A stretch of 64,000 nucleotides of DNA from CBDDHT01 sp965227905 (GCA_965227905.1 OZ245780.1:2976001-3040000), one strand, 5' to 3'. Positions 7,160 through 17,460 are shown, numbered from the stretch's first letter. The notes: generated from the sequence alone by a model not told the origin. Numbers and translations are program-made.

Positions 7160-9262
7160 ATGCCGAAATTGATCGTTGATGGAATGGAAGTTGACGCCGA
7201 AGATGGCTTGACGCTGATCCAGGCTTGCGAACAGGCCGGCGTCGAGATTCCGCGCTTCTGCTATCACGAACGGCTATCGATTGCAGGCAACTGCCGGATG
7301 TGCCTCGTTGAAGTTGCCGGAATGCCGAAGCCAGTCGCGTCATGTGCCATGGGCGTAAACGACCTGCGCCCGGGCCGCGACGGCGAACCGCCTGAGATTC
7401 GCACCAACTCGGCACTGGTCAAAAAGGCGCGGGAAGGGGTGATGGAGTTCCTGCTCATCAATCATCCTCTGGATTGTCCGATTTGCGACCAGGGCGGCGA
7501 ATGCGATCTGCAGGATCAGGCCATGGCGTATGGCGTCGATTCGAGCCGCTTCGACCTCAACAAGAGGGCGGTAGAAGACAAATATATCGGGCCGCTGGTC
7601 AAAACCATCATGACACGGTGCATTCATTGCACGCGTTGCGTGCGCTTCGTGACAGAAGTCGCCGGTGTCGAAGAGCTGGGTGCCATCGGGCGCGGCGAAG
7701 ACATGGAGATCACGACCTATCTCGAAAAGAGCATGACATCGGAACTGTCGGGTAACGTTATCGACTTGTGTCCGGTCGGAGCTCTGACTTCGAGGCCCTA
7801 TGCTTTCGCTGCGCGGCCGTGGGAACTCCGCAAAACCGAATCCATCGATGTGATGGATGGGATCGGGTCCAACATCCGGCTCGACGCTCGGGGTCGCGAA
7901 GTCATGCGGGTCCTGCCGCGCAATCACGATGCGGTCAACGAGGAGTGGATCTCGGACAAGACGCGTTTCATTTGGGATGGGCTGCGCACGCAGCGTCTCG
8001 ACCGCCCCTATGTCCGGCGGGATGGCAAGTTGGGGGCTGTCTCCTGGGATGAAGCCTTCGATGTGATTGCAGACCGGTTGACCGGTCTTGCCGGGGACCG
8101 GATCGGAGCTCTTGCCGGCGACCTGGCGGGCGTCGAAGAAATGTTCGCGCTGAAGGATCTGCTTGATCGGCTCGATTGCAAGAGCAGGGACAGTCGGCCT
8201 GTGGGGATGGCGCTTGATCCGGCAAGAGGTCGTGCGACCTACCGCTTCAATTCTTGCATCGATGGGGTAGGGGACACCGATGCGCTGCTGTTGGTCGGGA
8301 CCAATCCGCGCTTCGAAGCGTCTGTTTTGAATGCCCGGATCCGTGGACATTGGCGTCGGACCGGACTGCCGATTGGCCTGATCGGAGAGCAGGTCGATCT
8401 TACATACGACTATGACTATCTCGGCGGCGGACCTCAGACACTCGACGAACTGGCGGCAGGTTCGCATCCATTCAGCGAAATTCTCGCCAAGGCCGAACGG
8501 CCGATGTTGATCCTCGGTGAGGCGGCAGTGACGCGTGATGACGGAGCTGCCGTTCTCGCGATGGCAGCCAGAATAGCGGCCGATACCGGCATGCTTGCCG
8601 GTGACTGGAATGGCTTTAACATTCTTCTGGCGGCAGCCTCCCGGGTGGGTGGTCTGGACGTTGGATTCGTACCGGCGGAAGGGGGGCGTGATGCTGCTGC
8701 GATCGTGGAAGGCGCTGAGTCCGGCGCGCTGGACGTCGTCTGGTTGCTTGGTGCCGACGAGATCGACACCATCGGGCTCGGCAATGCGTTTGTCGTTTAT
8801 CAAGGCACCCATGGCGATCGTGGCGCACATCGTGCCGATGTCATTCTTCCAGCCGCTGCCTACTCGGAGAAGAGTGCGACATACGTGAACACGGAAGGTC
8901 GACCGCAGATGACCGCACGTGCCGTGTATCCGCCTGGTGACGCCCGCGAAGATTGGTCGATCCTACGGGCATTGTCTGCACGTCTCGGTCACACACTCGC
9001 CTATGACAGTCTTGGGGCTTTGAGAGCAAAGCTCTATGAAGCGCATCCGCACTTGGCGGACATCGATGTGATCGAAACTGGCAATGCTGAAGATATCAGG
9101 GCACTGGCAAGCGCGAGCGCGACGCCATCAAAGCAGCCGTTCGGTGCGACCGTCGACGATTTCTATCTGACGAACCCGATTGCTCGGGCCTCGGCCATAA
9201 TGGCAGAACTCAGCGCAATGATGACGCGCGGCGACGTTGGAGCGACGGGCACCGATGGCTGA
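7160..9262 (+). CDS. nuoG: NADH-quinone oxidoreductase subunit G
   Basis: NuoG is the largest peripheral subunit and relays electrons through clusters N1b, N5 and N4. From ATG 7160 it has 700 residues. N1b ligands are Cys34, Cys45, Cys48 and Cys62. His102 with Cys106, Cys109 and Cys115 bind N5, and Cys154, Cys157, Cys160 and Cys204 bind N4. The C-terminal two thirds is the molybdopterin-oxidoreductase-like domain without active-site function. ATG 7154 is a possible start two codons earlier; 7160 fits the GAGGAA ribosome site (7149-7154) better. An 80-nt gap separates it from nuoF. It overlaps nuoH by 8 nt. Confidence 0.97.
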   Translation: MPKLIVDGMEVDAEDGLTLIQACEQAGVEIPRFCYHERLSIAGNCRMCLVEVAGMPKPVASCAMGVNDLRPGRDGEPPEIRTNSALVKKAREGVMEFLLINHPLDCPICDQGGECDLQDQAMAYGVDSSRFDLNKRAVEDKYIGPLVKTIMTRCIHCTRCVRFVTEVAGVEELGAIGRGEDMEITTYLEKSMTSELSGNVIDLCPVGALTSRPYAFAARPWELRKTESIDVMDGIGSNIRLDARGREVMRVLPRNHDAVNEEWISDKTRFIWDGLRTQRLDRPYVRRDGKLGAVSWDEAFDVIADRLTGLAGDRIGALAGDLAGVEEMFALKDLLDRLDCKSRDSRPVGMALDPARGRATYRFNSCIDGVGDTDALLLVGTNPRFEASVLNARIRGHWRRTGLPIGLIGEQVDLTYDYDYLGGGPQTLDELAAGSHPFSEILAKAERPMLILGEAAVTRDDGAAVLAMAARIAADTGMLAGDWNGFNILLAAASRVGGLDVGFVPAEGGRDAAAIVEGAESGALDVVWLLGADEIDTIGLGNAFVVYQGTHGDRGAHRADVILPAAAYSEKSATYVNTEGRPQMTARAVYPPGDAREDWSILRALSARLGHTLAYDSLGALRAKLYEAHPHLADIDVIETGNAEDIRALASASATPSKQPFGATVDDFYLTNPIARASAIMAELSAMMTRGDVGATGTDG

Positions 9263-10280
9263 TTTTTGGGCAAATTACGGGCTCCCCTTCGCCACTATTA
9301 CGGCGCACAGCTTTCTGGTGCTCGCCGTATTGCTGATCATCATCGCTTTTCTTCTCTACGCGGATCGCAAGATCTGGGCAGCAGTCCAGATCAGGCGCGG
9401 ACCGAACGTGGTCGGACCTTTCGGGCTCCTGCAATCATTTGCGGATTTCCTGAAATTCGTTGTCAAGGAACCGGTCATTCCGGCAGGCGCAAACAAAGGC
9501 GTCTTCATTCTGGCTCCCTTGGTATCAGCGGTCCTGGCCTTGTCGGCATGGGCGGTCATACCAGTCTCGGAGGGGTGGGCCGTCGCAGACATCAATGTCG
9601 GGATTCTCTACGTCTTCGCGATATCTTCGCTTGAGGTCTATGGCGTCATTATGGGTGGTTGGGCGTCCAACTCGAAATATCCCTTCCTCGGCGCGCTGCG
9701 TTCGGCTGCCCAGATGGTCTCCTATGAGGTCTCCATAGGCTTCATAATCATTACCGTGTTGCTTTGCGTCGGTTCGCTGAACATGACCGATATCGTCAAC
9801 GCGCAGCGCGGCGAGCTTGGAATGCTCAACTGGTTCTGGCTGCCGCTTTTTCCGATGTTCGTGGTCTTCTTTATCTCTGCGCTTGCCGAGACGAACAGGC
9901 CGCCATTCGATCTGCCGGAAGCGGAGTCGGAGCTCGTCGCCGGTTTTATGGTGGAATACTCATCAACGCCGTATCTGTTGTTCATGCTCGGCGAGTATGT
10001 CGCCATCGTTTTGATGTGCGCTCTGACGACGATCCTGTTTCTCGGTGGCTGGCTGCCACCTGTTGATATCGCACCCTTCAACTGGATCCCCGGTGTGGTC
10101 TGGTTCCTGATCAAAGTCTGCTTCGTATTCTTCATGTTCTCCATGGTGAAGGCGATCGTACCGCGCTATCGCTATGACCAACTGATGCGACTGGGCTGGA
10201 AGGTATTCCTGCCGTTGTCGCTATTCATGGTGGTCGCTGTCGCGGTTGTCCTCCGCGTTTTCGATCTGGCGCCGGCATAG
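9255..10280 (+). CDS. nuoH: NADH-quinone oxidoreductase subunit H
   Basis: NuoH is the ND1-type membrane subunit that lines the quinone entry channel. The 341-residue product has about eight hydrophobic helices. The conserved loops RRGPNVVGPFGLLQSFAD and ETNRPPFDLPEAESELVAG (about 215-233) are present. The start at ATG 9255 gives the normal N-terminus (MADFWANYG). Confidence 0.97.
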   Translation: MADFWANYGLPFATITAHSFLVLAVLLIIIAFLLYADRKIWAAVQIRRGPNVVGPFGLLQSFADFLKFVVKEPVIPAGANKGVFILAPLVSAVLALSAWAVIPVSEGWAVADINVGILYVFAISSLEVYGVIMGGWASNSKYPFLGALRSAAQMVSYEVSIGFIIITVLLCVGSLNMTDIVNAQRGELGMLNWFWLPLFPMFVVFFISALAETNRPPFDLPEAESELVAGFMVEYSSTPYLLFMLGEYVAIVLMCALTTILFLGGWLPPVDIAPFNWIPGVVWFLIKVCFVFFMFSMVKAIVPRYRYDQLMRLGWKVFLPLSLFMVVAVAVVLRVFDLAPA

Positions 10281-10293
10281 AGAGAGACACGAA

Positions 10294-10785
10294 ATGTCGC
10301 GAGTTGCACAGGCTGCAAAATCGGTTCTCCTGATGGAGTTCGTCAGCGCCTTTTTCTTGGCGATGAAATACTTCTTCAAACCGAAGCCGACTTTGAATTA
10401 TCCCTTCGAGAAGGGACCGTTGTCGCCACGGTTTCGCGGTGAGCACGCGCTGCGCCGGTATCCTAATGGCGAGGAGCGGTGCATTGCATGCAAGCTTTGC
10501 GAAGCGATCTGCCCGGCGCAGGCGATTACGATCGAAGCCGGTCCGCGGCGCAATGATGGTACCCGGCGCACAACGCGTTACGATATTGATATGGTCAAAT
10601 GCATCTATTGCGGCCTCTGTCAGGAAGCCTGCCCCGTGGATGCGATTGTCGAGGGGCCGAATTTCGAATTTGCGACGGAAACGCGCGAAGAGTTGTACTA
10701 CGACAAAGACAGGCTCCTCGCGAACGGTGACCGTTGGGAACGGGAAATCGCCCAAAACATCGCTGCCGATGCGCCTTATCGCTAG
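10294..10785 (+). CDS. nuoI: NADH-quinone oxidoreductase subunit I
   Basis: NuoI is the TYKY-type subunit with clusters N6a and N6b. The 163-residue protein has two ferredoxin motifs: Cys63, 66, 69, 73 (CIACKLCEAIC) and Cys103, 106, 109, 113 (CIYCGLCQEAC). The start ATG 10294 follows GAGAGAGA at 9-13 nt upstream. The gap to nuoH is 13 nt. Confidence 0.98.
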   Translation: MSRVAQAAKSVLLMEFVSAFFLAMKYFFKPKPTLNYPFEKGPLSPRFRGEHALRRYPNGEERCIACKLCEAICPAQAITIEAGPRRNDGTRRTTRYDIDMVKCIYCGLCQEACPVDAIVEGPNFEFATETREELYYDKDRLLANGDRWEREIAQNIAADAPYR

Positions 10786-10812
10786 ACGGTCCGAGGGGGG
10801 AACCGAGAACTC

Positions 10813-11424
10813 ATGATTGTCGCCGGCCTCTTTTTCTATCTGTTTGCCGGGATCACGGTTGCGTCCGGATTCATGGTCATTTCGGCCCGCAATCCGGTGC
10901 ATGCGGTTCTGTTCCTCATCCTGGCATTCTTCAACTCAGCCGGTCTCTTCCTGCTGCTTGGCGCTGAGTTCTTGGCGATGATTCTGGTGATTGTCTATGT
11001 GGGCGCTGTGGCTGTTCTGTTCCTCTTCGTGGTCATGATGCTGGATGTGGATTTTGCGGAACTGCGGGGCGGGTTCATGCAGTATCTGCCCCTAGGTGCC
11101 CTTGTCGGCATCATTTTGGCCGTCGAATTGTTTCTGGTTGTCGGGTCATGGGTCGTGGCACCCGAAGCGCCGCTGCTTGGACGCTCTCCCATTCCGGTAG
11201 GCGACATTACGAACACCGAGGCGCTCGGACGAATTCTCTATACGGATTATGTCTACTATTTCGAGATCGCCGGCCTCATCCTGCTCGTTGCCATGATTGG
11301 AGCCATCGTGCTCACACTGCGCCAGAAGGAGGGCGTCAAGAGACAGTCCATCTACGAACAGGTTGCCCGTCGTCCCGAAACGGCGATCGAGGTGCGCAAG
11401 GTCGAGTCGGGCAAGGGGCTATGA
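10813..11424 (+). CDS. nuoJ: NADH-quinone oxidoreductase subunit J
   Basis: NuoJ is the ND6-type membrane subunit of complex I. The 203-residue product has five hydrophobic segments in the first 170 residues and a charged tail (about 171-203). The segment NPVHAVLFLILAFFN and the YVGAVAVLFLFVVMM helix (about 59-73) match the family. AGGGGGGAAC precedes the ATG. Confidence 0.96.
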   Translation: MIVAGLFFYLFAGITVASGFMVISARNPVHAVLFLILAFFNSAGLFLLLGAEFLAMILVIVYVGAVAVLFLFVVMMLDVDFAELRGGFMQYLPLGALVGIILAVELFLVVGSWVVAPEAPLLGRSPIPVGDITNTEALGRILYTDYVYYFEIAGLILLVAMIGAIVLTLRQKEGVKRQSIYEQVARRPETAIEVRKVESGKGL

Positions 11425-11470
11425 CAATGCGACGGTACGGCGCCATCATTGGGGGAAGGGGGTAAGGCTC

Positions 11471-11779
11471 ATGGATATCGGCATTGAGCATTATCTGACG
11501 CTGGGCGCGATTCTATTCACGCTCGGTGTCTTCGGTATTTTCCTCAATCGGAAAAACGTAATCGTGATTCTGATGTCGATTGAGTTGATGCTGCTTGCTG
11601 TCAATATCAACTTCGTGGCCTTCTCGGCGCATCTGGGTGATCTGGCCGGCCAGGTCTTCGCCATGTTTGTGTTGACCGTCGCAGCTGCCGAAGCGGCGAT
11701 CGGTTTGGCGATCGTGGTCATCTTCTATCGCAATCGCGGCAGTATTGCCGTCGAAGACGTCAATGTCATGAAGGGCTGA
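11471..11779 (+). CDS. nuoK: NADH-quinone oxidoreductase subunit K
   Basis: NuoK is the ND4L-type subunit with three transmembrane helices in 102 residues. The conserved acidic residues of proton transfer lie in SIELMLLAVN and AAEAAIGLA. ATG 11471 was chosen because it gives the normal length and follows GGGGGAAGGGGG; the frame is open upstream through the nuoJ end but not as a real extension. Confidence 0.97.
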   Translation: MDIGIEHYLTLGAILFTLGVFGIFLNRKNVIVILMSIELMLLAVNINFVAFSAHLGDLAGQVFAMFVLTVAAAEAAIGLAIVVIFYRNRGSIAVEDVNVMKG

Positions 11780-11785
11780 ACCAGG

Positions 11786-13720
11786 ATGTATTCGACGATC
11801 CTCTTTCTGCCCCTTGCCGGCGCGATTATCGCGGGCTTCTTCGGTCGCTATATCGGCCACCGGGCCGCGGGCATTCTGACCACGACGCTGGTGCTCCTGG
11901 GTGCGGTTCTTTCCTGGATTGCTTTCTATCAGGTTGGTTTCACCGGCGAGACAAGCCGTGTCGAGATCTTAACCTGGATAAACTCAGGCGAGCTTTCGGT
12001 CTCATGGTCGCTGCGCATCGATACGCTGACGGCCGTAATGCTTGTCGTCGTCAATACGGTTGCCGGCCTCGTGCATCTCTACTCCATCGGTTACATGGAG
12101 CACGATCCGCACCGCTCGCGGTTCTTCGCGTATCTGTCGCTCTTCACTTTCGCCATGCTGATGCTGGTGACGGCAGACAACCTCTTGCAGATGTTCTTCG
12201 GCTGGGAAGGTGTCGGGCTGGCGTCCTATCTGCTGATCGGCTTCTGGTACCACAAGCCTGAAGCCAATGCCGCGGCCATCAAAGCCTTCGTCGTCAACCG
12301 TGTCGGAGATTTCGGATTCGCCCTCGGAATTTTCGCCATCTTTGCCTATTTCGGCAGCATCCAGTTCGACACGATCTTTGCCGCGGCACCGGATCATGTT
12401 GGCAAGACCATGACGTTCCTGTCGTGGGAGTTCGACATGCTCACTGTGATTTGTCTTTTGCTCTTCATGGGGGCGATGGGCAAGTCTGCGCAGTTCCTGC
12501 TGCATACCTGGCTACCCGATGCGATGGAGGGACCGACGCCGGTTTCGGCGCTTATTCATGCGGCGACCATGGTCACAGCCGGCGTCTTCATGGTCGCGCG
12601 ACTGTCACCGCTGTTTGAGCTGTCGGAGACCGCCCTCTGGGTCGTGACCGCTGTCGGTGCGACGACGGCCTTCTTTGCCGCAACCATCGGTCTCGTGCAA
12701 AACGATATCAAGCGAGTCATCGCCTACTCGACCTGCTCGCAGCTCGGCTACATGTTCGTGGCGCTGGGCGTCGGCGCTTATGGTGTCGGTATCTTCCATC
12801 TCTTCACGCATGCGTTCTTCAAGGCGCTGTTGTTCCTTGGATCGGGCTCAGTGATCCATGCCCTCCATGACGAGCAGGACATGCGCAAGATGGGCGGTAT
12901 GCGGGCGGTAATTCCGTTCACTTGGTTGTTGATGTTGATCGGGACCTTGGCGCTAACGGGTTTCCCGCTCACCGCAGGGTACTTCTCAAAGGATGCCGTT
13001 ATTGAGGCCGCATACGCCGCACATTCAGGCGTGGGTATGTATGCGTTCTGGATGACGGTCGTCGCGGCATTCCTGACGTCCTTCTACTCCTGGCGCTTGA
13101 TGTTCATGACCTTTCATGGCGAGTCGCGCGCGGCGCCGGAAGTGATGGAGAAAGCGCACGAGTCACCAGCCGTCATGCTGGTGCCCCTCGTGGTTCTTGC
13201 AGCCGGAGCCCTCGGCTCAGGTATCGCCTTCAAATACTGGTTCATGGGCGAGGGAAATGCCGGTTTCTGGCGCGAGTCGCTCTTTACAGCGCCGTCAAAC
13301 AAGATCCTTGAAGACCTTCATCATGTGCCCAATTGGGTCATCTTCTCTCCGATGGTGATGATGGCGGCTGGTTTCCTATTGGCTTATCTCTTCTACATCC
13401 TGAAACCGGGTATCCCGGCCGTACTGGCGAAGTGGTTCCGCCCGATCTACCTCTTCCTTCTCAACAAGTGGTATTTCGACGAACTCTACGATTTCCTCTT
13501 CGTCAGGCCGGCTCATTGGATCGGGCGGGCGCTTTGGAAGGTTGGCGATGGAAAAGTGATCGACGGTGTCGGACCGGATGGTATTGCGGCCCGCGTCATC
13601 GATGTGACCAACCGCGTGATCCGTTTCCAGACTGGATATGTCTATCACTATGCCTTTGTCATGCTGATCGGCGTGGCATTGCTGCTCACCTATTTCATGT
13701 TCGCGGGCGGGGTTCGTTAG
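11786..13720 (+). CDS. nuoL: NADH-quinone oxidoreductase subunit L
   Basis: NuoL is the distal antiporter-like proton-pumping subunit of complex I. The 644-residue protein is almost entirely hydrophobic, with the antiporter core (LLHTWLPDAMEGPTPVSALIH, about 235-255) and the long C-terminal lateral helix region. It lies 6 nt after nuoK and directly abuts nuoM. Confidence 0.98.
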   Translation: MYSTILFLPLAGAIIAGFFGRYIGHRAAGILTTTLVLLGAVLSWIAFYQVGFTGETSRVEILTWINSGELSVSWSLRIDTLTAVMLVVVNTVAGLVHLYSIGYMEHDPHRSRFFAYLSLFTFAMLMLVTADNLLQMFFGWEGVGLASYLLIGFWYHKPEANAAAIKAFVVNRVGDFGFALGIFAIFAYFGSIQFDTIFAAAPDHVGKTMTFLSWEFDMLTVICLLLFMGAMGKSAQFLLHTWLPDAMEGPTPVSALIHAATMVTAGVFMVARLSPLFELSETALWVVTAVGATTAFFAATIGLVQNDIKRVIAYSTCSQLGYMFVALGVGAYGVGIFHLFTHAFFKALLFLGSGSVIHALHDEQDMRKMGGMRAVIPFTWLLMLIGTLALTGFPLTAGYFSKDAVIEAAYAAHSGVGMYAFWMTVVAAFLTSFYSWRLMFMTFHGESRAAPEVMEKAHESPAVMLVPLVVLAAGALGSGIAFKYWFMGEGNAGFWRESLFTAPSNKILEDLHHVPNWVIFSPMVMMAAGFLLAYLFYILKPGIPAVLAKWFRPIYLFLLNKWYFDELYDFLFVRPAHWIGRALWKVGDGKVIDGVGPDGIAARVIDVTNRVIRFQTGYVYHYAFVMLIGVALLLTYFMFAGGVR

Positions 13721-15238
13721 ATGGGCGTGAATTGGCCAATCCTGTCAGCGGTGACCTTCCTACCACTGCTTGGTGCGTTATTCATTTTTGCCATTCGCGG
13801 CAATGACGAGATTGCCGTGCGCAACGCACGATATGTGGCGCTATGGACAAGCGTCATAACATTCCTGCTGTCGCTGCTGATCTGGGTCAAGTTCGATCCG
13901 ATGACGGCTGATTTTCAGTTTGTCGAGAAGCAGGAATGGCTCGGCGGTGCAATCAACTATCACATGGGCGTCGACGGCATTTCGATGCTTTTCGTGATCC
14001 TCACAACGTTTCTGCTTCCGATCTGCGTGCTTGCAAGCTGGCAGTCGATTACGGAACGGGTGAAGGAATATATGATCGCCTTTCTCGTGCTTGAGACGCT
14101 GATGATCGGCGTCTTTTGTGCGCTCGATCTCGTCGTCTTCTATCTCTTCTTCGAGGGCGGTCTGATCCCGATGTTCCTGATCATCGGTGTGTGGGGCGGC
14201 AAGAGGCGCGTCTATGCCAGCTTCAAGTTCTTCCTCTACACCCTGCTTGGCTCGGTGCTGATGCTGCTCGCCATCATGGCGATGTACTGGGAAGCCGGCA
14301 CGACCGACATTTCAACGCTGCTGCTGCACAGTTTCCCTGAGAACATGCAGACTTGGTTGTGGCTCGCCTTCTTTGCATCCTTCGCCGTCAAGATGCCCAT
14401 GTGGCCCGTTCATACCTGGCTGCCGGACGCTCATGTCGAGGCGCCAACGGCCGGCTCGGTGATCCTGGCCGGGATCTTGTTGAAGATGGGCGGCTACGGC
14501 TTTTTGCGGTTTTCGATTCCGATGTTTCCTCTTGCGTCGGCAGATCTCGCACCGCTTGTCTTTGCGCTTTCCGTGGTCGCCATCATCTACACATCTCTCG
14601 TTGCGCTGGCGCAGGAGGATGTGAAGAAGCTGATCGCCTATTCCTCGGTCGCCCACATGGGGTTCGTCACACTCGGTCTCTTCACCATGACCACGCAGGG
14701 CATTGAGGGTGGTATCTTCCAGATGCTCAGCCACGGCATCGTATCGGCGGCACTCTTCCTTTGTGTCGGTGTTGTGTATGACCGCATGCACACGCGCGAG
14801 ATCGCCGCCTATGGTGGCCTCGTCAATCGGATGCCGATCTATGCCTTCTGTTTCCTGGTGTTCACACTTGCCAATGTGGGCCTTCCGGGGACCAGCGGAT
14901 TCGTTGGCGAATTCCTGGCGCTGGTCGGAGCCTTCCGCGTGAACACCTGGGTTGCATTCCTGGCGACAACGGGCGTCATCCTTTCTGCTGCCTATGCGCT
15001 CTATCTCTATCGGCGCATGATTTTCGGCCGCCTTGAAAAGTCGAGCCTCAAGGCCATCACCGATATGAACATGCGAGAGATCGCGTTCATGGCGCCGCTG
15101 GTCATTCTGACGATCCTGTTCGGTGTCTATCCTGCCCCACTTCTCGACGTAATGAGCGTATCCGTCGAGAACCTCATCACCAATTATCTGGCGGCTGTCG
15201 AGGCCGCGGGAAGCACGAGCTTCGCGCTCGCTCGCTGA
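13721..15238 (+). CDS. nuoM: NADH-quinone oxidoreductase subunit M
   Basis: NuoM is the ND4-type antiporter-like proton-pumping subunit. The 505-residue protein has the signature PVHTWLPDAHVEAPTAGSV (about 227-245) and the first-half glutamate in FFEGGLIPMF. ATG 13721 directly follows the nuoL stop. Confidence 0.98.
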   Translation: MGVNWPILSAVTFLPLLGALFIFAIRGNDEIAVRNARYVALWTSVITFLLSLLIWVKFDPMTADFQFVEKQEWLGGAINYHMGVDGISMLFVILTTFLLPICVLASWQSITERVKEYMIAFLVLETLMIGVFCALDLVVFYLFFEGGLIPMFLIIGVWGGKRRVYASFKFFLYTLLGSVLMLLAIMAMYWEAGTTDISTLLLHSFPENMQTWLWLAFFASFAVKMPMWPVHTWLPDAHVEAPTAGSVILAGILLKMGGYGFLRFSIPMFPLASADLAPLVFALSVVAIIYTSLVALAQEDVKKLIAYSSVAHMGFVTLGLFTMTTQGIEGGIFQMLSHGIVSAALFLCVGVVYDRMHTREIAAYGGLVNRMPIYAFCFLVFTLANVGLPGTSGFVGEFLALVGAFRVNTWVAFLATTGVILSAAYALYLYRRMIFGRLEKSSLKAITDMNMREIAFMAPLVILTILFGVYPAPLLDVMSVSVENLITNYLAAVEAAGSTSFALAR

Positions 15239-15247
15239 GATCGATCC

Positions 15248-16693
15248 ATGGAAACGGCAACCACACCCTTTGCATCCTATATCCCGGTCATTCCGGAGAT
15301 CGTGCTCGTCGTGGGCGCCCTCATCCTTCTGATGATTGGCGTGTTCCGGGGCAACCGTTCAGCTGATGCTATCGGTTGGCTGTCGATCCTTTTACTCGGC
15401 GCAGCGGCATTGATCATCCTGGGTCAGACAGGCGGGCCACATGTGCTTTTCGGCGGTGCGCTTGTGATCGACGCCTTCGCGCGGTTCATGAAGGTTCTGA
15501 CATTGCTCGGCTCGGCAATCGTAATCTTCATGTCATTCGACTATTTGCGCGCAGCGCGCCTTTTGAAGCCCGAATATCCGGTGCTCATCGTCCTTGCGAC
15601 CGTCGGCATGCTGCTGATGATCTCGGCCAACGATCTGATGGCACTCTATCTTGCCGTCGAGCTTCAGAGCCTCGTGCTCTATGTTATCGCCGCGTTCCGC
15701 CGCGATTCCGTGCGCTCGAGCGAAGCCGGTCTGAAATATTTCGTTCTGGGAGCGTTGTCGTCCGGGATGCTGCTCTATGGCGCCTCTCTGGTTTACGGGT
15801 TTACCGGTTCGACCAATTTCGAGCAGATCGCATTCGCGATCTCACTGACCGGGGTCAATCTGGGTCTGATCTTCGGTCTTGTCTTCTTCCTTGCGGGCCT
15901 TGCGTTCAAAGTCTCAGCCGTGCCTTTCCATATGTGGACGCCGGATGTCTATGAAGGCGCGCCGACCCCCGTCACAGCTTTCTTTGCAGCAGCACCGAAG
16001 ATCGCGGCAATGGCCATGTTTGTCCGCATCATGCACACCGCGTTCACGGGCCTTGAGACCGAATGGCAGCAGATCGTCGTTTTCATCTCTATCGCCTCGA
16101 TGGTGCTTGGAGCATTCGCGGCGATCGGACAGCGCAACATCAAACGGCTGATGGCCTACAGCTCCATCGGGCATATGGGATTTGCGCTCGTCGGGCTAGC
16201 GTCAGGAACCTGGGAAGGGGTTCAGGGGGTCGTGGTCTATCTGGCGATTTATCTCGTCATGACGGTCGGTGTTTTTGCCTGCATCCTGGCGATGCGGCGG
16301 GACGATGGCATGGTCGAGGATATCGATGAGCTTGCCGGCCTGTCGCGCAACGACCCACTGATGGCATTCCTACTCGCGATGCTTCTGTTCTCACTTGCTG
16401 GGATCCCGCCATTGGCCGGGTTTTTCGCCAAATTCTACGTTTTCCTCGCGGCGATAGAAGCGGGCCTCTATCCGCTGGCCGTCATCGGCGTTCTCGCAAG
16501 TGTCGTCGGTGCATACTATTATCTGCGCATCATCAAGATCATGTATTTCGACGAGCCGGCGGAAGCCTTTGAATCCATGTCAGGAGCGCACAAGGTCGTC
16601 CTCGGGCTTTCCGGTCTCGCCGTCATTTTCTTCTTTGCCTATCCGGCACCGCTGGTTGCCGCGGCTGCGACGGCGGCCAAAGCGCTATTCTAG
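15248..16693 (+). CDS. nuoN: NADH-quinone oxidoreductase subunit N
   Basis: NuoN is the ND2-type antiporter-like subunit and the last complex I gene of the operon. The 481-residue protein has the core PFHMWTPDVYEGAPTPVTAF (about 226-245). The gap to nuoM is 9 nt and to birA 2 nt, so birA and rnj are probably read through from nuo. Confidence 0.98.
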   Translation: METATTPFASYIPVIPEIVLVVGALILLMIGVFRGNRSADAIGWLSILLLGAAALIILGQTGGPHVLFGGALVIDAFARFMKVLTLLGSAIVIFMSFDYLRAARLLKPEYPVLIVLATVGMLLMISANDLMALYLAVELQSLVLYVIAAFRRDSVRSSEAGLKYFVLGALSSGMLLYGASLVYGFTGSTNFEQIAFAISLTGVNLGLIFGLVFFLAGLAFKVSAVPFHMWTPDVYEGAPTPVTAFFAAAPKIAAMAMFVRIMHTAFTGLETEWQQIVVFISIASMVLGAFAAIGQRNIKRLMAYSSIGHMGFALVGLASGTWEGVQGVVVYLAIYLVMTVGVFACILAMRRDDGMVEDIDELAGLSRNDPLMAFLLAMLLFSLAGIPPLAGFFAKFYVFLAAIEAGLYPLAVIGVLASVVGAYYYLRIIKIMYFDEPAEAFESMSGAHKVVLGLSGLAVIFFFAYPAPLVAAAATAAKALF

Positions 16694-16695
16694 GA

Positions 16696-17448
16696 ATGAC
16701 CGATGCCGGTCCATCCGTGCCTGCCGGTTACCGTGTTCTCCGCATAGAGGAAACGGACTCCACAAATGCCGATGCCATGCGCTGCGCTCAGGAAGGAGAT
16801 CCGGGCAGGCTTTGGTTGACGGCAGCTTCGCAGACGAAGGGGAGGGGGCGTAGCGGGCGGCAATGGTCGTCGGAGCGAGGCAATCTCTTCGCCAGCCTGC
16901 TTCTTCGCCCGGACTGTCCGTTGGAGACGGCCTTGCAGTTATCGCTGCTGGCAGGCATTGCCGTATTCGATACCGTTCGCGATCTGGGCAATGGCTTATC
17001 AGGCGACAATGTTCTTGCGCTGAAGTGGCCCAACGACGTTTTGGTTGGCAGGCAGAAGATTGCCGGCATTCTGATCGAGAGCGCAGGCGTCAGTTCGCCG
17101 GATCGCTATGCTGTTGTCATTGGTATCGGCCTGAATGTGCTCCATGCGCCGGACGAGGCAACATCCTTGAAAGCTCTCGGCATCGACGCCACCGCTTCGG
17201 ACGCTCTCAGCGTTCTTGCCTCGCGGATGGACGATTGGCTGAGCATCTGGCAGAACGGCAACAACTTCTCACAAGTCCGGGAAGCTTGGCAGTCGCGCGC
17301 CTTGGATGTGGGGCGTGACATCAGCGTCAAGCTTGGTGGTGACATTGAGGTGGGACGGTATGGCGGGATCGACGAAGGAGGCGCTCTTCGGCTGTTGAAA
17401 CCCGAAGGCGAAATGCGGATCACCACGGGTGATGTGCTCTTGACGTGA
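16696..17448 (+). CDS. birA: Biotin--[acetyl-CoA-carboxylase] ligase (no DNA-binding domain)
   Basis: The enzyme activates biotin with ATP and attaches it to the biotin carboxyl carrier protein. The 250-residue protein has the adenylate loop GRGRSGRQWSS (about 50-60) and KWPNDVL (about 112-118) of the catalytic domain, plus the small C-terminal SH3-like domain. It lacks the N-terminal helix-turn-helix of the E. coli repressor form, so it should not regulate transcription. It follows nuoN by 2 nt, a common alphaproteobacterial arrangement. Confidence 0.95.
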   Translation: MTDAGPSVPAGYRVLRIEETDSTNADAMRCAQEGDPGRLWLTAASQTKGRGRSGRQWSSERGNLFASLLLRPDCPLETALQLSLLAGIAVFDTVRDLGNGLSGDNVLALKWPNDVLVGRQKIAGILIESAGVSSPDRYAVVIGIGLNVLHAPDEATSLKALGIDATASDALSVLASRMDDWLSIWQNGNNFSQVREAWQSRALDVGRDISVKLGGDIEVGRYGGIDEGGALRLLKPEGEMRITTGDVLLT

Positions 17449-17460
17449 TTGGGGTTTGAA

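Noticed and set aside
7340..8830. 496-codon open frame on the minus strand over nuoG
   Set aside because: It mirrors nuoG and has no recognisable domain or ribosome site.
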